From Hyphomonadaceae bacterium ML37 (GTDB taxonomy: Bacteria > Pseudomonadota > Alphaproteobacteria > Caulobacterales > Maricaulaceae), in assembly GCA_027627685.1 (NCBI GenBank), contig CP091241.1, positions 2,109,191 to 2,173,190 of the forward strand: 64,000 nucleotides of DNA. Reading direction: 5' to 3'. Position numbers and translations under genes: made by a program. Every line of letters starts with the position of its first letter. The stretch's first letter is position 1. Below are positions 1 to 9,684 of the stretch, in pieces. The notes under the pieces were generated by a model. That model was not told where the DNA came from, did not search any database, and saw only the letters and a program-made list of their open reading frames with translations.

Positions 1-69
1 CCGGCGCGCCAGACGCGCCTCGACCGCCGTGCGGATCGGGGCCGTGCGGATGGGGGCGGGGCTATTCAT
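1..69 (-). CDS. pstA: PstA, phosphate ABC transporter permease (N-terminal fragment)
   Basis: Only the first 23 codons lie in the window; the gene runs off the left edge. The ATG at 69-67 lies inside the last codons of pstC and overlaps it by 8 bases, so the two are probably translationally coupled. The visible peptide begins MNSPAPIRTAPIRTAVEARL, a short cytoplasmic leader with no membrane segment yet. The assignment rests on operon order: pstC is almost always followed by pstA, the second membrane subunit of the high-affinity phosphate importer. The peptide itself is not diagnostic. Confidence 0.7.
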   Translation of the reverse strand, partial: MNSPAPIRTAPIRTAVEARLARR

Positions 70-1753
70 AGCGTTCCCGGAAGCGTTGCACCACGCGCAG
101 CGCGATGATGTTGAGCATCAAGGTCATGATGAACAGCACCAGGCCCAGCGCGAACGCGGCCAGGGTCTTGGAGCTGTCAAACTCCTGGTCGCCGGTGAGC
201 AGGGTGACGATCTGCACGGTGATGGTGGTCACCGATTCCAGCGGGTTCGCGGTCAGATTGGCGCCCTGACCGGCGGCCATCACGACGATCATGGTCTCGC
301 CGATGGCGCGCGACACGCCCAGCAGCACCGCGCCCACCACGCCCGGCAGGGCGGCGGGCAGCACCACATGGCGGATCGCTTCGGACTTGGTGGCGCCCAT
401 GGCGTAGGCGCCGTCGCGCAAGGTTTGCGGCACGGCGTTGATCACGTCATCCGACAGCGACGAAATGAACGGGATGATCATCACCCCCATCACGAGGCCC
501 GCCGACAGCGCGCTCTGGGTGACGGCGTCTTCATAGCCCAGGAACAGCGCGAAATCGCGCAGGAACGGCCCGACCGTCAAAAGCGCGAAGAAGCCGTAGA
601 CCACGGTGGGCACGCCCGCGAGCACCTCAAGGACCGGCTTGACCACGGCGCGCACGCGCGGCGTGGCGTATTCGGACATGTAGATGGCTGAAAACAGACC
701 CACCGGCACGGCGACAAACATCGCGATGGCGGTGATCAGCGCCGTGCCGGCGAACAGCGGCACGGCCCCGAACGCGCCCGACTGGCCGATCTGGTCGGCG
801 CGGATGGCGATCTGCGGGCTCCACTGCAGGCCGAACAGGAAATGATCCAGGCGCCAGTTGATGGCGGCGAAAAAGCGCAGCGATTCAAACAAAAGCGAGA
901 ACACGATGCCCAGCGTGGTCAGGATGGCGATCAGCGAGGCGATCATCAGCATCGCGCTGATCACCGATTCCACGCGGTTGCGCGCCCGGAAGGACGCCTT
1001 CACCCGCGAGCGCGCCCAGGCCAGCCCGCCGACCGCCAGCGCCAGCACCACGCCGGCCGCGGCGAAGCGGAACATGTCTTCCACCGGGCGCATGGCCAGC
1101 GCCGCGGCGCGCAGTTCCGGCGTGTTGCGGCTGGCCAGCCCTGCCCCGAACGCGATGGCGCGGGCATCGGCCAGGAAAAGCTGGCGGCGTTCGCGCGGAC
1201 TGATCCAGTACTCAAACCCGGCGCGCGCGCGAATGCCCGCCTCGCTGGACGGCGCGCGCGCCGCGACCGACCGAACAATCTCGCTGCGGCGCTGTTCCAG
1301 CTGCGCGCCGATCTCGGTCAGGCGGGTGGTCTGGCGGGCCAGCGCGCTTTGAAAGTCTTGCGGGTCGAGGCCGGTATCGCGCGCCTGGCTGATGGCGTCG
1401 CGCGCCTCCAGCGCATCGGCCTCAGCGTCGGCGGCCTCGGCCAGCAAATCCAGATACGCCGCGTCATTTTCAAGCTGGCGGTCAAACTCGGCGATCAGCG
1501 GCGCGGCCTCGCGCTCCAGCTGGGTCATGGCCAGCGTGTTCACCAGCCCGGCGCCAAACGCGCCATAGGCCGCCAGCACCAGCAGCGCCGGACCGCCAGT
1601 CCACAGGGCGATGTAATATCCATAGTAATTGGGCAGCGAATGCAGCCGGTCTCGGGCGCCGGAACGCGCGGCGAGGGCCCGGCGCCGCCCGATCAGAAAA
1701 CCGAACGCCGTCAGAACCAGCAGCGTCAGCGCCAGGATGACCGAAATCTGCAT
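62..1753 (-). CDS. pstC: PstC, phosphate ABC transporter permease
   Basis: Inner-membrane subunit of the PstSCAB high-affinity phosphate importer. The 563-residue product is the long alphaproteobacterial form. It has N-terminal hydrophobic segments near residues 3-22 and 48-70 and an acidic, helix-rich non-membrane stretch at about 75-220. The permease domain proper follows from about 230. The ABC-permease EAA loop lies near 447-485 (DGAYAMGATKSEAIRHVVLP followed by a GVSRAIGET stretch). ATG at 1753 is the natural start. The gene sits downstream of phoR and overlaps pstA by 8 bases. A four-repeat Pho-box-like array lies 93-133 bases upstream, which points to PhoB control. The extended N-terminal region is typical of this clade, and its function is not evident from sequence. 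Confidence 0.93.
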   Translation of the reverse strand: MQISVILALTLLVLTAFGFLIGRRRALAARSGARDRLHSLPNYYGYYIALWTGGPALLVLAAYGAFGAGLVNTLAMTQLEREAAPLIAEFDRQLENDAAYLDLLAEAADAEADALEARDAISQARDTGLDPQDFQSALARQTTRLTEIGAQLEQRRSEIVRSVAARAPSSEAGIRARAGFEYWISPRERRQLFLADARAIAFGAGLASRNTPELRAAALAMRPVEDMFRFAAAGVVLALAVGGLAWARSRVKASFRARNRVESVISAMLMIASLIAILTTLGIVFSLLFESLRFFAAINWRLDHFLFGLQWSPQIAIRADQIGQSGAFGAVPLFAGTALITAIAMFVAVPVGLFSAIYMSEYATPRVRAVVKPVLEVLAGVPTVVYGFFALLTVGPFLRDFALFLGYEDAVTQSALSAGLVMGVMIIPFISSLSDDVINAVPQTLRDGAYAMGATKSEAIRHVVLPAALPGVVGAVLLGVSRAIGETMIVVMAAGQGANLTANPLESVTTITVQIVTLLTGDQEFDSSKTLAAFALGLVLFIMTLMLNIIALRVVQRFRERYE

Positions 1754-1842
1754 GTGCGTTCCGGGCGCGCCGTCCCCAAACCTGTCATGGTGACCGCAGC
1801 GGACGCGCCTTCGCCGCGATTGAGCGGCAGACCATGCGCGGA

Positions 1843-1886
1843 CTCAGTCACCTGATTATGACACTTGACCTACACTTTTGTGACAG
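1843..1886 (-). promoter_or_regulatory. Pho-box-like array upstream of pstC
   Basis: Read on the minus strand, four heptamers follow one another at exactly 11-base spacing: CTGTCAC (1886-1880), GTGTAGG (1875-1869), GTGTCAT (1864-1858) and AGGTGAC (1853-1847). This matches PhoB operator architecture, 7-base direct repeats separated by 4 bases with core CTGTCAT. The first two repeats overlap the phoR 3' end and stop codon. Ten bases beyond the last repeat is a weak -10-like CATGGT. The same TGTCAT-N6-GTGAC core occurs before the alkaline phosphatase gene at 38259-38275. PhoB binding is inferred, not shown. Confidence 0.7.
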
Positions 1887-3333
1887 CGTCAGCCCTGTTT
1901 TCCCCGGCTTCAGCGGTCTCGGGGTCCGGCGCGGCGGCTTCGCTGCTTTCGACGGCTTTTTTCGCCGGCGCCAGGGCGAGAAACACGGAAAAGACCGTCC
2001 CGGCGCCCGGCGCGCTCTCCACAGTGAACCCGCCCCTATGACGGCTGACGATATGCTTGACGATGGCCAGGCCCAGACCGGTCCCGGAGGCTGGCCCGCT
2101 CTTCTGGCCGTCCACGCGGAAAAAGCGTTCCGACAGGCGCGGCAGATAGCGCCGCTCAATGCCGGGCCCCGCATCCCGCACGCGCACCACGGCGAAGCGG
2201 GCATCGGGATCCAGCGGCGGGGCGCTGAGCGTCAGGCGCCCGGACTGGGGATCAATGCGCTCGGGCAGGTGCTCGGCGCCGTCGCGGGTGCGCGACGCCT
2301 CCACCCACACCGTCACCGTCGCGCCGTCGGGCGAGTACTTGATGGCGTTCTCCACCAGATTCTCGACCACCTCGTAAATCTGGTCATGGTCGCCGCGCAC
2401 CGGTGTCGCGGCCTCCGCCAGCGTCACATCCAGCGTGATCTCGCGCCGGTCGGCGGCCAGGCGCAGCACTTCGGCGACATCGCTCACCAGCGCATTCAGC
2501 TCCACCACGCCCGTGGGCGTGACGTGTTCGTTCATCTCCACGCGGCTCAGCGACAACAGGTCGTCGATCAGCCGGCGCATGCGCACGGTCTGCTCCATCA
2601 TGATGGTCAGAAAGCGGTCGCGCGCCTCCTCATCATCACGCGCCGGGCCTTGCAGGGTCTCCAGAAAGCCTGACAGCGAGGCCAGCGGCGTGCGCAGCTC
2701 ATGACTGGCGTTGGCCAGGAAGTCGGCCCGCATGCGCTCGGCGCGCTTGGACGAGGTGTCATCGGCCAACACCAGCATGGCGCGGAACGGCATGGGCCCC
2801 GGCGCGTCGAGGCGCAGCGGCTCGACAAAAGCGCGCACATGGCTCTCCAGCGGCGCCAGCGTGGCGTATTCCACCGCCGCGCCGCGCTCCCCGCGCAGGG
2901 CGGCGCTCACCGCCTCCAGCACACGCGGCTGGCGCAGGGCGGTGGACAACAGGCCGCGTTCGGCGCCCAGGCCCAGAAACGCCCGCGCCGCCGGATTGGC
3001 GCGCTCGATGCGCCCCCCCGGCCCGATCAACAGCACCGGAATCGGCAGGCGCTCCAGCATCGCCTCGCAGGCGTCCGCCTCCACAGGCCGGATATCTGCA
3101 GCGGAGGCCGGGCTGGGGCTCGGCTCGGCGGCGGTCAGCGCGGTCAGGTAATACACCGCCGCCAGGCATGCCAATGCCAGCGATCCGGCCAGGAACACGC
3201 CCGGCTGCAGCTCGCCCGCCACGGTCAGCACCGCCATCACCAGCACGGCCAGCGACGCCGTCAGCGCGATGTCGCGCCGGCGCGGGCGGTCCGCGGTCTT
3301 GCGGGAGGTGCGATTCGCGCGCTCTTCAGCCAT
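1870..3333 (-). CDS. phoR: PhoR, phosphate-regulon sensor histidine kinase
   Basis: Membrane histidine kinase that phosphorylates PhoB under phosphate limitation and is held inactive by the Pst/PhoU complex. Two hydrophobic segments near the N-terminus are followed by a PAS-like region (LPIPVLLIGPGGRIERANPA). Next come the H box (FLANASHELRTPLASLSGF, phospho-acceptor His), the N box (VENLVENAIKYSPDG) and the G boxes (GPGIERRYLPRLSERFF and GTGLGLAIVKHIV). The start is uncertain. The frame stays open to 3507, but the upstream part is AT-rich and unlike a coding N-terminus. I chose the Met before AEERANRTSRK at 3333; the Met at 3348 is also possible. The gene leads into pstC on the same strand. 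Confidence 0.9.
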   Translation of the reverse strand: MAEERANRTSRKTADRPRRRDIALTASLAVLVMAVLTVAGELQPGVFLAGSLALACLAAVYYLTALTAAEPSPSPASAADIRPVEADACEAMLERLPIPVLLIGPGGRIERANPAARAFLGLGAERGLLSTALRQPRVLEAVSAALRGERGAAVEYATLAPLESHVRAFVEPLRLDAPGPMPFRAMLVLADDTSSKRAERMRADFLANASHELRTPLASLSGFLETLQGPARDDEEARDRFLTIMMEQTVRMRRLIDDLLSLSRVEMNEHVTPTGVVELNALVSDVAEVLRLAADRREITLDVTLAEAATPVRGDHDQIYEVVENLVENAIKYSPDGATVTVWVEASRTRDGAEHLPERIDPQSGRLTLSAPPLDPDARFAVVRVRDAGPGIERRYLPRLSERFFRVDGQKSGPASGTGLGLAIVKHIVSRHRGGFTVESAPGAGTVFSVFLALAPAKKAVESSEAAAPDPETAEAGENRADAVTKV

Positions 3334-3567
3334 GGCAATTGGTATCATGAGAATGTGACGGGTGCGAAACAGGGACCCGGCTGCGGCGATCACGCAGCAC
3401 GCTTTGCATTGGCCCCTTGCTTCATGACCGCCGCCTGACCCCGGCATGAATTTTTCGTAATTCGAGCAATTTTTGTCGTTTTTCGATAAGTTTTGATTGA
3501 CTTTCATGAGTACGCGGGTAGGAAGGCCCTGTTGATGTTGTTCCGGTTTGCCAGAAAGTTTTGAGCC

Positions 3568-4941
3568 TTGATCCTTCGTTCAACCCCCCTGCTCGCCGCT
3601 CTGATTGTCTCCGCCTGCGCCGGCGCCCCCATGGGCGGCGCCGACCTGCCCGGCGGCGCCCCGTCCAGCTTCACCGCCCTGCCGCAAGACGCGGCCGCCG
3701 CGCCGCAGGACTGGATCGTCGCGCTTAACGACCCGGTGCTGACCGCGCTGGTGGGCGAGGCGATGGACTCCAACCCCTCCCTGCGCGCCGCCCGCGCCGG
3801 TCTGGACGCTGCGCGCGCTTCAGCGCGCGCCGCCAGCGGCGCCCGCCTGCCCTCGGCCGACGCCCGCCTCGGCGTGACCGAGGCCGACGGCCCGCTGCAG
3901 TCCGGAACCAGCTATTCAGCCGTGCTTGAAGCCAGCTGGACCGCTGATGTCTGGGGCCGTCTCGGTGATCAGGCTCGCGCCAGCGCCCTGTCCGCCGAAG
4001 CCGCCAGCGCCGACTGGCGCGGCGCGCGCCTGTCCATCGCCGCCAATGTCGCCCAGGCCTGGTACGGCCTGATCGACGCACGCGAACAGTATCTCCTCGC
4101 TCAAAGAGACGTGGAGACGCGCACCCGTCAGCTGGAAAGCGTGGAACGCCGTTTCCAGCGCGGCGTTGTGCGCTCGTCTGACCTGCGCACCGCCCGCTCG
4201 GCGCTGGCGTCCAGCGAAGCCGCGCTGGCCTCGCGCGAACGCGCCCGCGACGCGGCGGCGCGCGCGCTTGAAACCCTTTTGGGCCGCTATCCCGCCAACG
4301 CGATGACCATGGATGGCGCCCTGCCCGATCTCGGACCGGTCACCGATCCGGGCTCGCCGCAAAGCCTGTTGCAGCGCCGCCCGGACATCGTCGCCGCCGA
4401 GGCGCGCATGCAGGCAGCCGGTTTCTCCGCCGAAGCCGCGCGCAAGGCGCTCTATCCCGGCCTGTCCCTGCGCGCCGAATTGCGCGACGCGGCGGCTGAT
4501 CCGGCCGGAATCTTCGATGCGCAGGATCTGGCGAGCTCGGTCTCGGCCTCGATCCTGGCGCCGCTGTTTCGCGGCGGGCAGCTGCGCGCCGAGCGTGACC
4601 GTCAGGCGGCCCTGGCCGAGCAAGCCTCCGCGCGTCTGGTGGAGACCGTGCTTACCGCCCTGCGCGAAGTGGAAAACGCGCTCGACGCCGATGCGCGTCT
4701 GGCCCGCCGTGTGGACGCGCTGGCGTCCGCCAGCGCCGAGGCCCAGGCCGCACTGGAACTGGTTGAACAACAATACGCCTCGGGCATCGCCACAATCTTC
4801 GAACTGATCGACGCCCAGACCCGCGTCATCCAGGCGCAATCACAGCTGATCACGGCCCGGCGCGAACGCGTCGACAATCGCATCGCCCTGCATCTGGCCA
4901 TCGCCGGCGGCTTTGAGGCCGGCGCCCGCGACGCGGGTTAG
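3568..4941 (+). CDS. RND efflux outer-membrane lipoprotein (NodT/OprM family)
   Basis: TolC-like outer-membrane channel of a tripartite RND pump. The N-terminus MILRSTPLLAALIVSACAG is a lipoprotein signal peptide with the lipobox Cys at residue 17. The body is made of the paired, Ala- and Arg-rich helical repeats of outer-membrane efflux proteins (for example ANVAQAWYGLIDAREQYLLA and LLQRRPDIVAAEARMQAAGF). The second of these is the conserved RPDI motif of the family. At 457 residues it has the family's usual length. It is the first gene of a three-gene operon with an adaptor at 5014 and a permease at 6303. The AT-rich region before it is shared with divergent phoR. Substrate cannot be told from sequence. 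Confidence 0.9.
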   Translation: MILRSTPLLAALIVSACAGAPMGGADLPGGAPSSFTALPQDAAAAPQDWIVALNDPVLTALVGEAMDSNPSLRAARAGLDAARASARAASGARLPSADARLGVTEADGPLQSGTSYSAVLEASWTADVWGRLGDQARASALSAEAASADWRGARLSIAANVAQAWYGLIDAREQYLLAQRDVETRTRQLESVERRFQRGVVRSSDLRTARSALASSEAALASRERARDAAARALETLLGRYPANAMTMDGALPDLGPVTDPGSPQSLLQRRPDIVAAEARMQAAGFSAEAARKALYPGLSLRAELRDAAADPAGIFDAQDLASSVSASILAPLFRGGQLRAERDRQAALAEQASARLVETVLTALREVENALDADARLARRVDALASASAEAQAALELVEQQYASGIATIFELIDAQTRVIQAQSQLITARRERVDNRIALHLAIAGGFEAGARDAG

Positions 4942-5013
4942 ACTTGAAACGCTTTCTCGGCCCGCAAGAGGCCTGCCGGACGGTCACGTCCGCACGACAA
5001 GACGAGGTTGGTC

Positions 5014-6279
5014 ATGAATAAATTTGTTGGACGCACGTTGCTCTTCGTCGGCCCGATATTGCTGCTGCTCGTCGCCGCCATCATAGTGTTTGGCGCGCTG
5101 ATCGCCGGCGCCCCCCAGGCCGAACGCGCAGACCAGGATGTGCGCGCCGCTGCGGTGTTCGTCACCGAGGCCGAGGCGCGGCCCGTAAGGCTGACCGTAC
5201 GCACCCAGGGTTCGGTCACGGCGCTCACCGAGATTGATCTCACCGCCCAGGTGTCAGGCCGGGTCGCCTTTGTGAACCCGAACTTCGTCCAGGGCGGTTT
5301 CTTTGAAGCCGGTGAAGTGCTGGTGCAGCTCGAAGACGCCGATTACCGCCTGGCCGTCACCCGCGCCGAAGCGCAGGTCAGCCAGCGCCGCCAGGGCTTG
5401 ATCCGCGAGCAGGCCGAATCCGAACTGGCCCGTCAGGAATGGGAAGCGATCGGGCGGGGCGAAGCCACCCCGCTGGCCCTGCGCGAACCGCAACTGGCCG
5501 ACGCCCGCGCCCAGCTGGCCGCCGCGGAAGCCGGCCTGGCCGAAGCGCGCCTCAACCTCTCGCGCACGCGCATTTCCGCGCCGTTTGCGGGCCGGGTGCG
5601 CGACAAAATGGTCGATCAGGGCCAGTTCGTCGGACCGGGCGCACGCCTGGGCCGGGTGTTCGCCACGGCAGTGGCCGAGATCCGCCTGCCGCTGAGCGAT
5701 CGCGAAATCGCCCTTCTGAACATGCCGGCCGCCTTTCGGGCCAGCGAAGACAATCCCGGCCCTCGCGTGACCTTGTCGGCGGTCAGCGCCGGCGTGGCGC
5801 GCGAGTGGCAGGGCGAAGTGGTGCGCACCGACGCCGCCATTGATCCCCAGACCCGCACGCTGAGCGTCTTCGTCCAGGTGCAAGACCCCTATGGCGTCGC
5901 CGCAGAAGCCGCCGGCGCGCCGCTGGCCATGGGCCTGTTCGTGGAAGCGCGCATTGAAGGCCAGGAAATCCCCAGCGCCATCGTGCTGCCGCGCAGTGCG
6001 CTGCGCGGGACTGATGAGATGTTCGTGGCCGAACGGGACGGGACCTTGTCCATCCGTCAGGTGACGGTCATCGATTCCAGCGCTGAACGCGTCGTGGTGG
6101 CCAACGGGATTCAGCCGGGCGACCGGGTGATCACCTCCACCGTGCGCGCGCCGGCGCCGGGCATGGCGCTGACCGCCATGGGCGCCGATGGGCAGCCGCT
6201 CGATCAGGACACGCCCGCCGCTGTGCAGCCGGAGGCGCCGCCCACGGACGCGCCCGGCGTCGCGTCGGTTGACGGTTAA
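5014..6279 (+). CDS. RND efflux periplasmic adaptor (HlyD/MFP family)
   Basis: Membrane-fusion protein linking the inner-membrane pump to the outer-membrane channel. It has one N-terminal membrane segment (LLFVGPILLLLVAAIIVFGALI). A barrel-sandwich/lipoyl half (VRTQGSVTALTEIDLTAQVS) is followed by an alpha-hairpin of about 80 residues and the second lipoyl half (LSRTRISAPFAGRVRDKMVD). The beta-barrel and membrane-proximal domains come last. The ATG at 5014 is preferred over the upstream in-frame TTG at 5008 because GAGG at 5004-5007 stands 6 bases before it. The gene lies 72 bases after the outer-membrane gene and 23 before the permease. Confidence 0.92.
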   Translation: MNKFVGRTLLFVGPILLLLVAAIIVFGALIAGAPQAERADQDVRAAAVFVTEAEARPVRLTVRTQGSVTALTEIDLTAQVSGRVAFVNPNFVQGGFFEAGEVLVQLEDADYRLAVTRAEAQVSQRRQGLIREQAESELARQEWEAIGRGEATPLALREPQLADARAQLAAAEAGLAEARLNLSRTRISAPFAGRVRDKMVDQGQFVGPGARLGRVFATAVAEIRLPLSDREIALLNMPAAFRASEDNPGPRVTLSAVSAGVAREWQGEVVRTDAAIDPQTRTLSVFVQVQDPYGVAAEAAGAPLAMGLFVEARIEGQEIPSAIVLPRSALRGTDEMFVAERDGTLSIRQVTVIDSSAERVVVANGIQPGDRVITSTVRAPAPGMALTAMGADGQPLDQDTPAAVQPEAPPTDAPGVASVDG

Positions 6280-6302
6280 ACGGAAAGCTGGAGGACACGA
6301 TC

Positions 6303-9300
6303 ATGGTTCAACGTCCCGAAGAACGTGAACACCGCGGCATCCTGGCCTGGTGGGCGCGCAACTCCGTCGCCGCCAACCTGTTGATGATCATCGCCTTTGT
6401 GGGCGGGATCCTGGGCTTCATCCAGCTTCAACGCGAGGTCTTCCCGTCCGGCTCCTTCAACGGCGCCACGGTGTCCGTGGCCTGGCCCGGCGCAGCGCCG
6501 CAGGAAGTCGAAGAGCAGATCATCCTGCGCATCGAGGAGGCGGTGGCCAACCTGTCTGGCGTCCACCGCATCACCTCCAGCGCCCAGGAAGGACGCGGCT
6601 TCGTCAATATCGAAGGCCAGCGCAATCTCGACGGCGATGAATTCGTCAATGAAATCAAGCTGCGCGTGGACTCGATCAATAATCTGCCCGCTGACGCCTT
6701 CCGGCCCGTGGTCAGCCGCTGGGAAAACCAGCAGCAGATGTACATGATCGCCCTGCACGGCGATGTGGAGCGGCGCGAATTGCAGCGCCTGGCGCGCGAG
6801 ATCCGTGACGAAATTGGCTCCCAGGTCGGCGAAGCCTCCATCGTCAACACCATGGCCTATCTCGGCGAAGAGGTGGCCATCGAAGTGTCCGAAGAGGCGC
6901 TGCGCCGCTACGGCCTGACCTTCAACGAGGTCGCCCAGGCTGTGCGCGCGACATCGCTCAACGCGTCGGCCGGCGCCGTGCGCACCGCCCAGGGCCGCAT
7001 CCAGCTCACCTCGCGCCAGCTGGCCGACACCGCCGAAGAGTTTGGCGACATCATTGTGCGCCAGACGCCGGACGGCTCGACCATCCGCGTGCGCGATGTA
7101 GCGCAGGTGACCGACGGGCTGATGGATGTCGACTTCTCCGGCACGTTCAACGGCCAGACCATGGTGCTCATCGATGTGCGCACCACCGGCGATGTCGACG
7201 TGGTGCGCCTGTCACAGCAGATGCAGGCCTATGTGGACCGCAAACGCGACGACCTGCCGCCGACGGTGACCCTGTCGAACTGGTTCGACATGTCTGATGT
7301 CTACCACTCGCGCATGGACACCATCTCCAGTTCGGCGATGATCGGCCTCCTGCTCGTGCTGATCGTGCTGGTGCTGTTCCTGCGGCCGATCGTGGCCTTC
7401 TGGGTCACCATCGGCATCGCCACGGCGTTCGCCGGCGGGCTGATGCTGCTGCCCATGCTGGGCGTCACCCTCAACATGCTGTCGCTGTTCGCCTTCCTGA
7501 TCGTGATCGGGGTGGTGGTCGACGACGCCATCATTGTGGGCGAAAACATCCACAACCGGGTCGAACGCGGCGAACGCGGGATGACCGCCGCCGTGGTCGG
7601 CGTCCAGATGGTGGCCAAGCCTGTCATCTTCGCCGTCATCACCACCATGATGGCGTTCGCGCCCTGGATGCTGCTGACCGGGCCGGAAGTGCAATTCACC
7701 CGGCAGATCTCGCTGGTGGTCATCGCGGCCCTCGCCTTCTCGCTGATCGAATCTCTGGTGATCCTGCCCGCGCACCTGTCGCACATGGGTCCCCAGCGCA
7801 TGACCGGCTTCTTCGGCCCGTTCCTGCGTGTGCAGGAATCCATCGCCAACGGGCTCGTCACGTTTGCGCGCAATGTCTACGCGCCGGTCCTGGCTCTGGC
7901 CATCAAGGCGCGTTACTTCACCGTGCTCGCCTTCGTGATGATGTTCACGCTCGCCATCGTGCTGATGAATACCGGCTATGTGCCCTTCCGCTTCATGCCC
8001 GAAGTCGAGGACGAGCTGGTCCAGGCGCAGATCGAACTGCCCGAAGGCGCGCCCTGGAGCCGCCTGGAGGAAGTGCGCAACCAGCTGGAAGACGCCACCG
8101 TCGCGCTCAACGCCCATTATGACGAACGCTATCCCGGCTTCGAGATGGTGGTGGGCAGCGCGGTGATCGCCAATGGCTCCAGCGTGCGCGCCTGGATCCA
8201 GATGGCGAGCCCGGAGGACCGGCCCGAACCCATCCCGATGTCTGAGATTACCCAGACCCTGCGCGACGCCATGGGGCCGGTGCCGGACGCGGAATCCATC
8301 GAGTTCAACTTCACCATTTCCGAGAACGTCTCGGGCATCCAGTTCGCCATCAACCACCCCGATCTGGACGTGCTGCGCCTGGCCGCTGCGGACCTGAAGG
8401 CCCAGCTGCGCACCTATTCGGCGACCTTTGATATCGTGGACAATCTGCAGACCTCCGCCGAGGAAATGCGCTTCAGCCTGCGTCCCGATGCGCGCGCTCT
8501 GGGCCTGACCCTGAACGACGTCACAGGACAGGTGCGCCAGGCCTTCTACGGCATCGAGGTCCAGCGCCTGCCGCGCGGCGGCGAGGATGTGCGCGTGATG
8601 GTGCGCTACCCGCGCGAGCTGCGCGACAGCCTCGATGCGGTGCGCGATCTGCGCATCCGCACCCCCGACGGGCGCGAGATTCCGCTGGCGGCCGTGGCTG
8701 ACGTGGAATTCGCCCCCGGCATCAACCGCATCAACCGGCGCGAACGCCAGCGCACCGTGACCGTCAGCGCCGATCTCAGCGATGAGGACGCAGCCGGCGA
8801 GATTCGCCGTGATCTGAGGGAGAACTTCTTCCCGGCCTGGCGCGAGCGCTATCCGGGCGTCTCTGAAGGCGCGCTGGGCGACGCCGAAGGCCAGGCGCAG
8901 TTCATGCAGGAGATCGTGATCCTGCAGGTGCTGATGCTGGGCTCGATGTATGTGCTGCTGGCCATCGCCTTCCGCTCCTACGCCCAGCCCTTGCTGATCA
9001 TGACCGCCATCCCGTTCGCCTTCGCCGGCGCCGTGTTCGGGCATCTCTTCTTCGGCATGCCCATCGCCATGTTCTCCTTCTTTGGCGTGGGCGCAGCGGC
9101 GGGGGTGGTGATCAACGACAACCTGGTGCTCGTGGACTTCGTGAACCGATTGCGTGAACGCGGCGTAGGCGCCTTCCAGGCGCTGGTGGATGCAGGCGTG
9201 CAGCGCTTCCGGCCGATCCTGCTGACGACTGTCACCACCTTCCTGGGCATTCTGCCGATGATGGCCGAACGCTCCACCCAGGCCCAGTTCCTCAAACCCA

Positions 9301-9569
9301 TGGTGGTCGCCATCGGCTTTGGCGTGGTGTTCGCCCTGTTCCTGACCCTGTTCTTCGTGCCGGCCCTCTACGCGATGGGCGTGGACATCAAGCGCGGCGT
9401 GCTGGGCCTGTGGCGCGGCGAGCGCATCCCGGGCATCGGCGCAGGCTGGGAAGGCCGGATCAGCGGCGAAGAGGGCGTGGACGTCGCCGATACGCCCGAA
9501 GAGTCGCGCGAGCGGCGCCGTCCGGGTCACGATCACGACCCTGCCGCCGCGCCAAGCCCGGCCGAGTAA
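6303..9569 (+). CDS. RND efflux permease (AcrB/MexB-like superfamily)
   Basis: Proton-driven inner-membrane pump subunit of 1088 residues, a normal length for the family. An N-terminal membrane helix (NSVAANLLMIIAFVGGILGF) is followed by the periplasmic porter domain and two sets of membrane helices. The proton-relay pair is seen in VIGVVVDDAIIVGENIHNR, and the second-half counterpart in GVVINDNLVLVDFVNRLRERG. The C-terminal tail after the last helix is hydrophilic and ends in a His/Asp/Pro-rich stretch (RRPGHDHDPAAAPSPAE). It completes the operon begun at 3568. The sequence resembles the poorly characterised AcrB/AcrD/AcrF-type pumps of alphaproteobacteria more than CusA metal pumps, but the substrate is unknown. 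Confidence 0.93.
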   Translation: MVQRPEEREHRGILAWWARNSVAANLLMIIAFVGGILGFIQLQREVFPSGSFNGATVSVAWPGAAPQEVEEQIILRIEEAVANLSGVHRITSSAQEGRGFVNIEGQRNLDGDEFVNEIKLRVDSINNLPADAFRPVVSRWENQQQMYMIALHGDVERRELQRLAREIRDEIGSQVGEASIVNTMAYLGEEVAIEVSEEALRRYGLTFNEVAQAVRATSLNASAGAVRTAQGRIQLTSRQLADTAEEFGDIIVRQTPDGSTIRVRDVAQVTDGLMDVDFSGTFNGQTMVLIDVRTTGDVDVVRLSQQMQAYVDRKRDDLPPTVTLSNWFDMSDVYHSRMDTISSSAMIGLLLVLIVLVLFLRPIVAFWVTIGIATAFAGGLMLLPMLGVTLNMLSLFAFLIVIGVVVDDAIIVGENIHNRVERGERGMTAAVVGVQMVAKPVIFAVITTMMAFAPWMLLTGPEVQFTRQISLVVIAALAFSLIESLVILPAHLSHMGPQRMTGFFGPFLRVQESIANGLVTFARNVYAPVLALAIKARYFTVLAFVMMFTLAIVLMNTGYVPFRFMPEVEDELVQAQIELPEGAPWSRLEEVRNQLEDATVALNAHYDERYPGFEMVVGSAVIANGSSVRAWIQMASPEDRPEPIPMSEITQTLRDAMGPVPDAESIEFNFTISENVSGIQFAINHPDLDVLRLAAADLKAQLRTYSATFDIVDNLQTSAEEMRFSLRPDARALGLTLNDVTGQVRQAFYGIEVQRLPRGGEDVRVMVRYPRELRDSLDAVRDLRIRTPDGREIPLAAVADVEFAPGINRINRRERQRTVTVSADLSDEDAAGEIRRDLRENFFPAWRERYPGVSEGALGDAEGQAQFMQEIVILQVLMLGSMYVLLAIAFRSYAQPLLIMTAIPFAFAGAVFGHLFFGMPIAMFSFFGVGAAAGVVINDNLVLVDFVNRLRERGVGAFQALVDAGVQRFRPILLTTVTTFLGILPMMAERSTQAQFLKPMVVAIGFGVVFALFLTLFFVPALYAMGVDIKRGVLGLWRGERIPGIGAGWEGRISGEEGVDVADTPEESRERRRPGHDHDPAAAPSPAE

Positions 9570-9684
9570 CGCAGCCGTGACCGCTACAGCCGGTTCCACA
9601 CTCTGGCCCCGCGCTGTAGCGTTCCGCGTGCTGACAGAACGGCGCCCCTTGAAGGGCGCGATAACAGCCTTCGGGAGATTTGAT

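Noticed and set aside
1782-1798. CTGTCATGGTGAC on the plus strand before pstC as a further Pho box
   Set aside because: Wrong strand for pstC, and no second repeat at 11-base spacing.
3349-3507. N-terminal extension of phoR to 3507
   Set aside because: AT-rich with atypical residues (Asn/Lys/Cys), no ribosome-binding site, and it lies in the shared divergent promoter region.
9642-9659. GCGCCC/GGGCGC hairpin between the RND permease and M13 peptidase as a terminator
   Set aside because: Short 6-base stem and no T-run.
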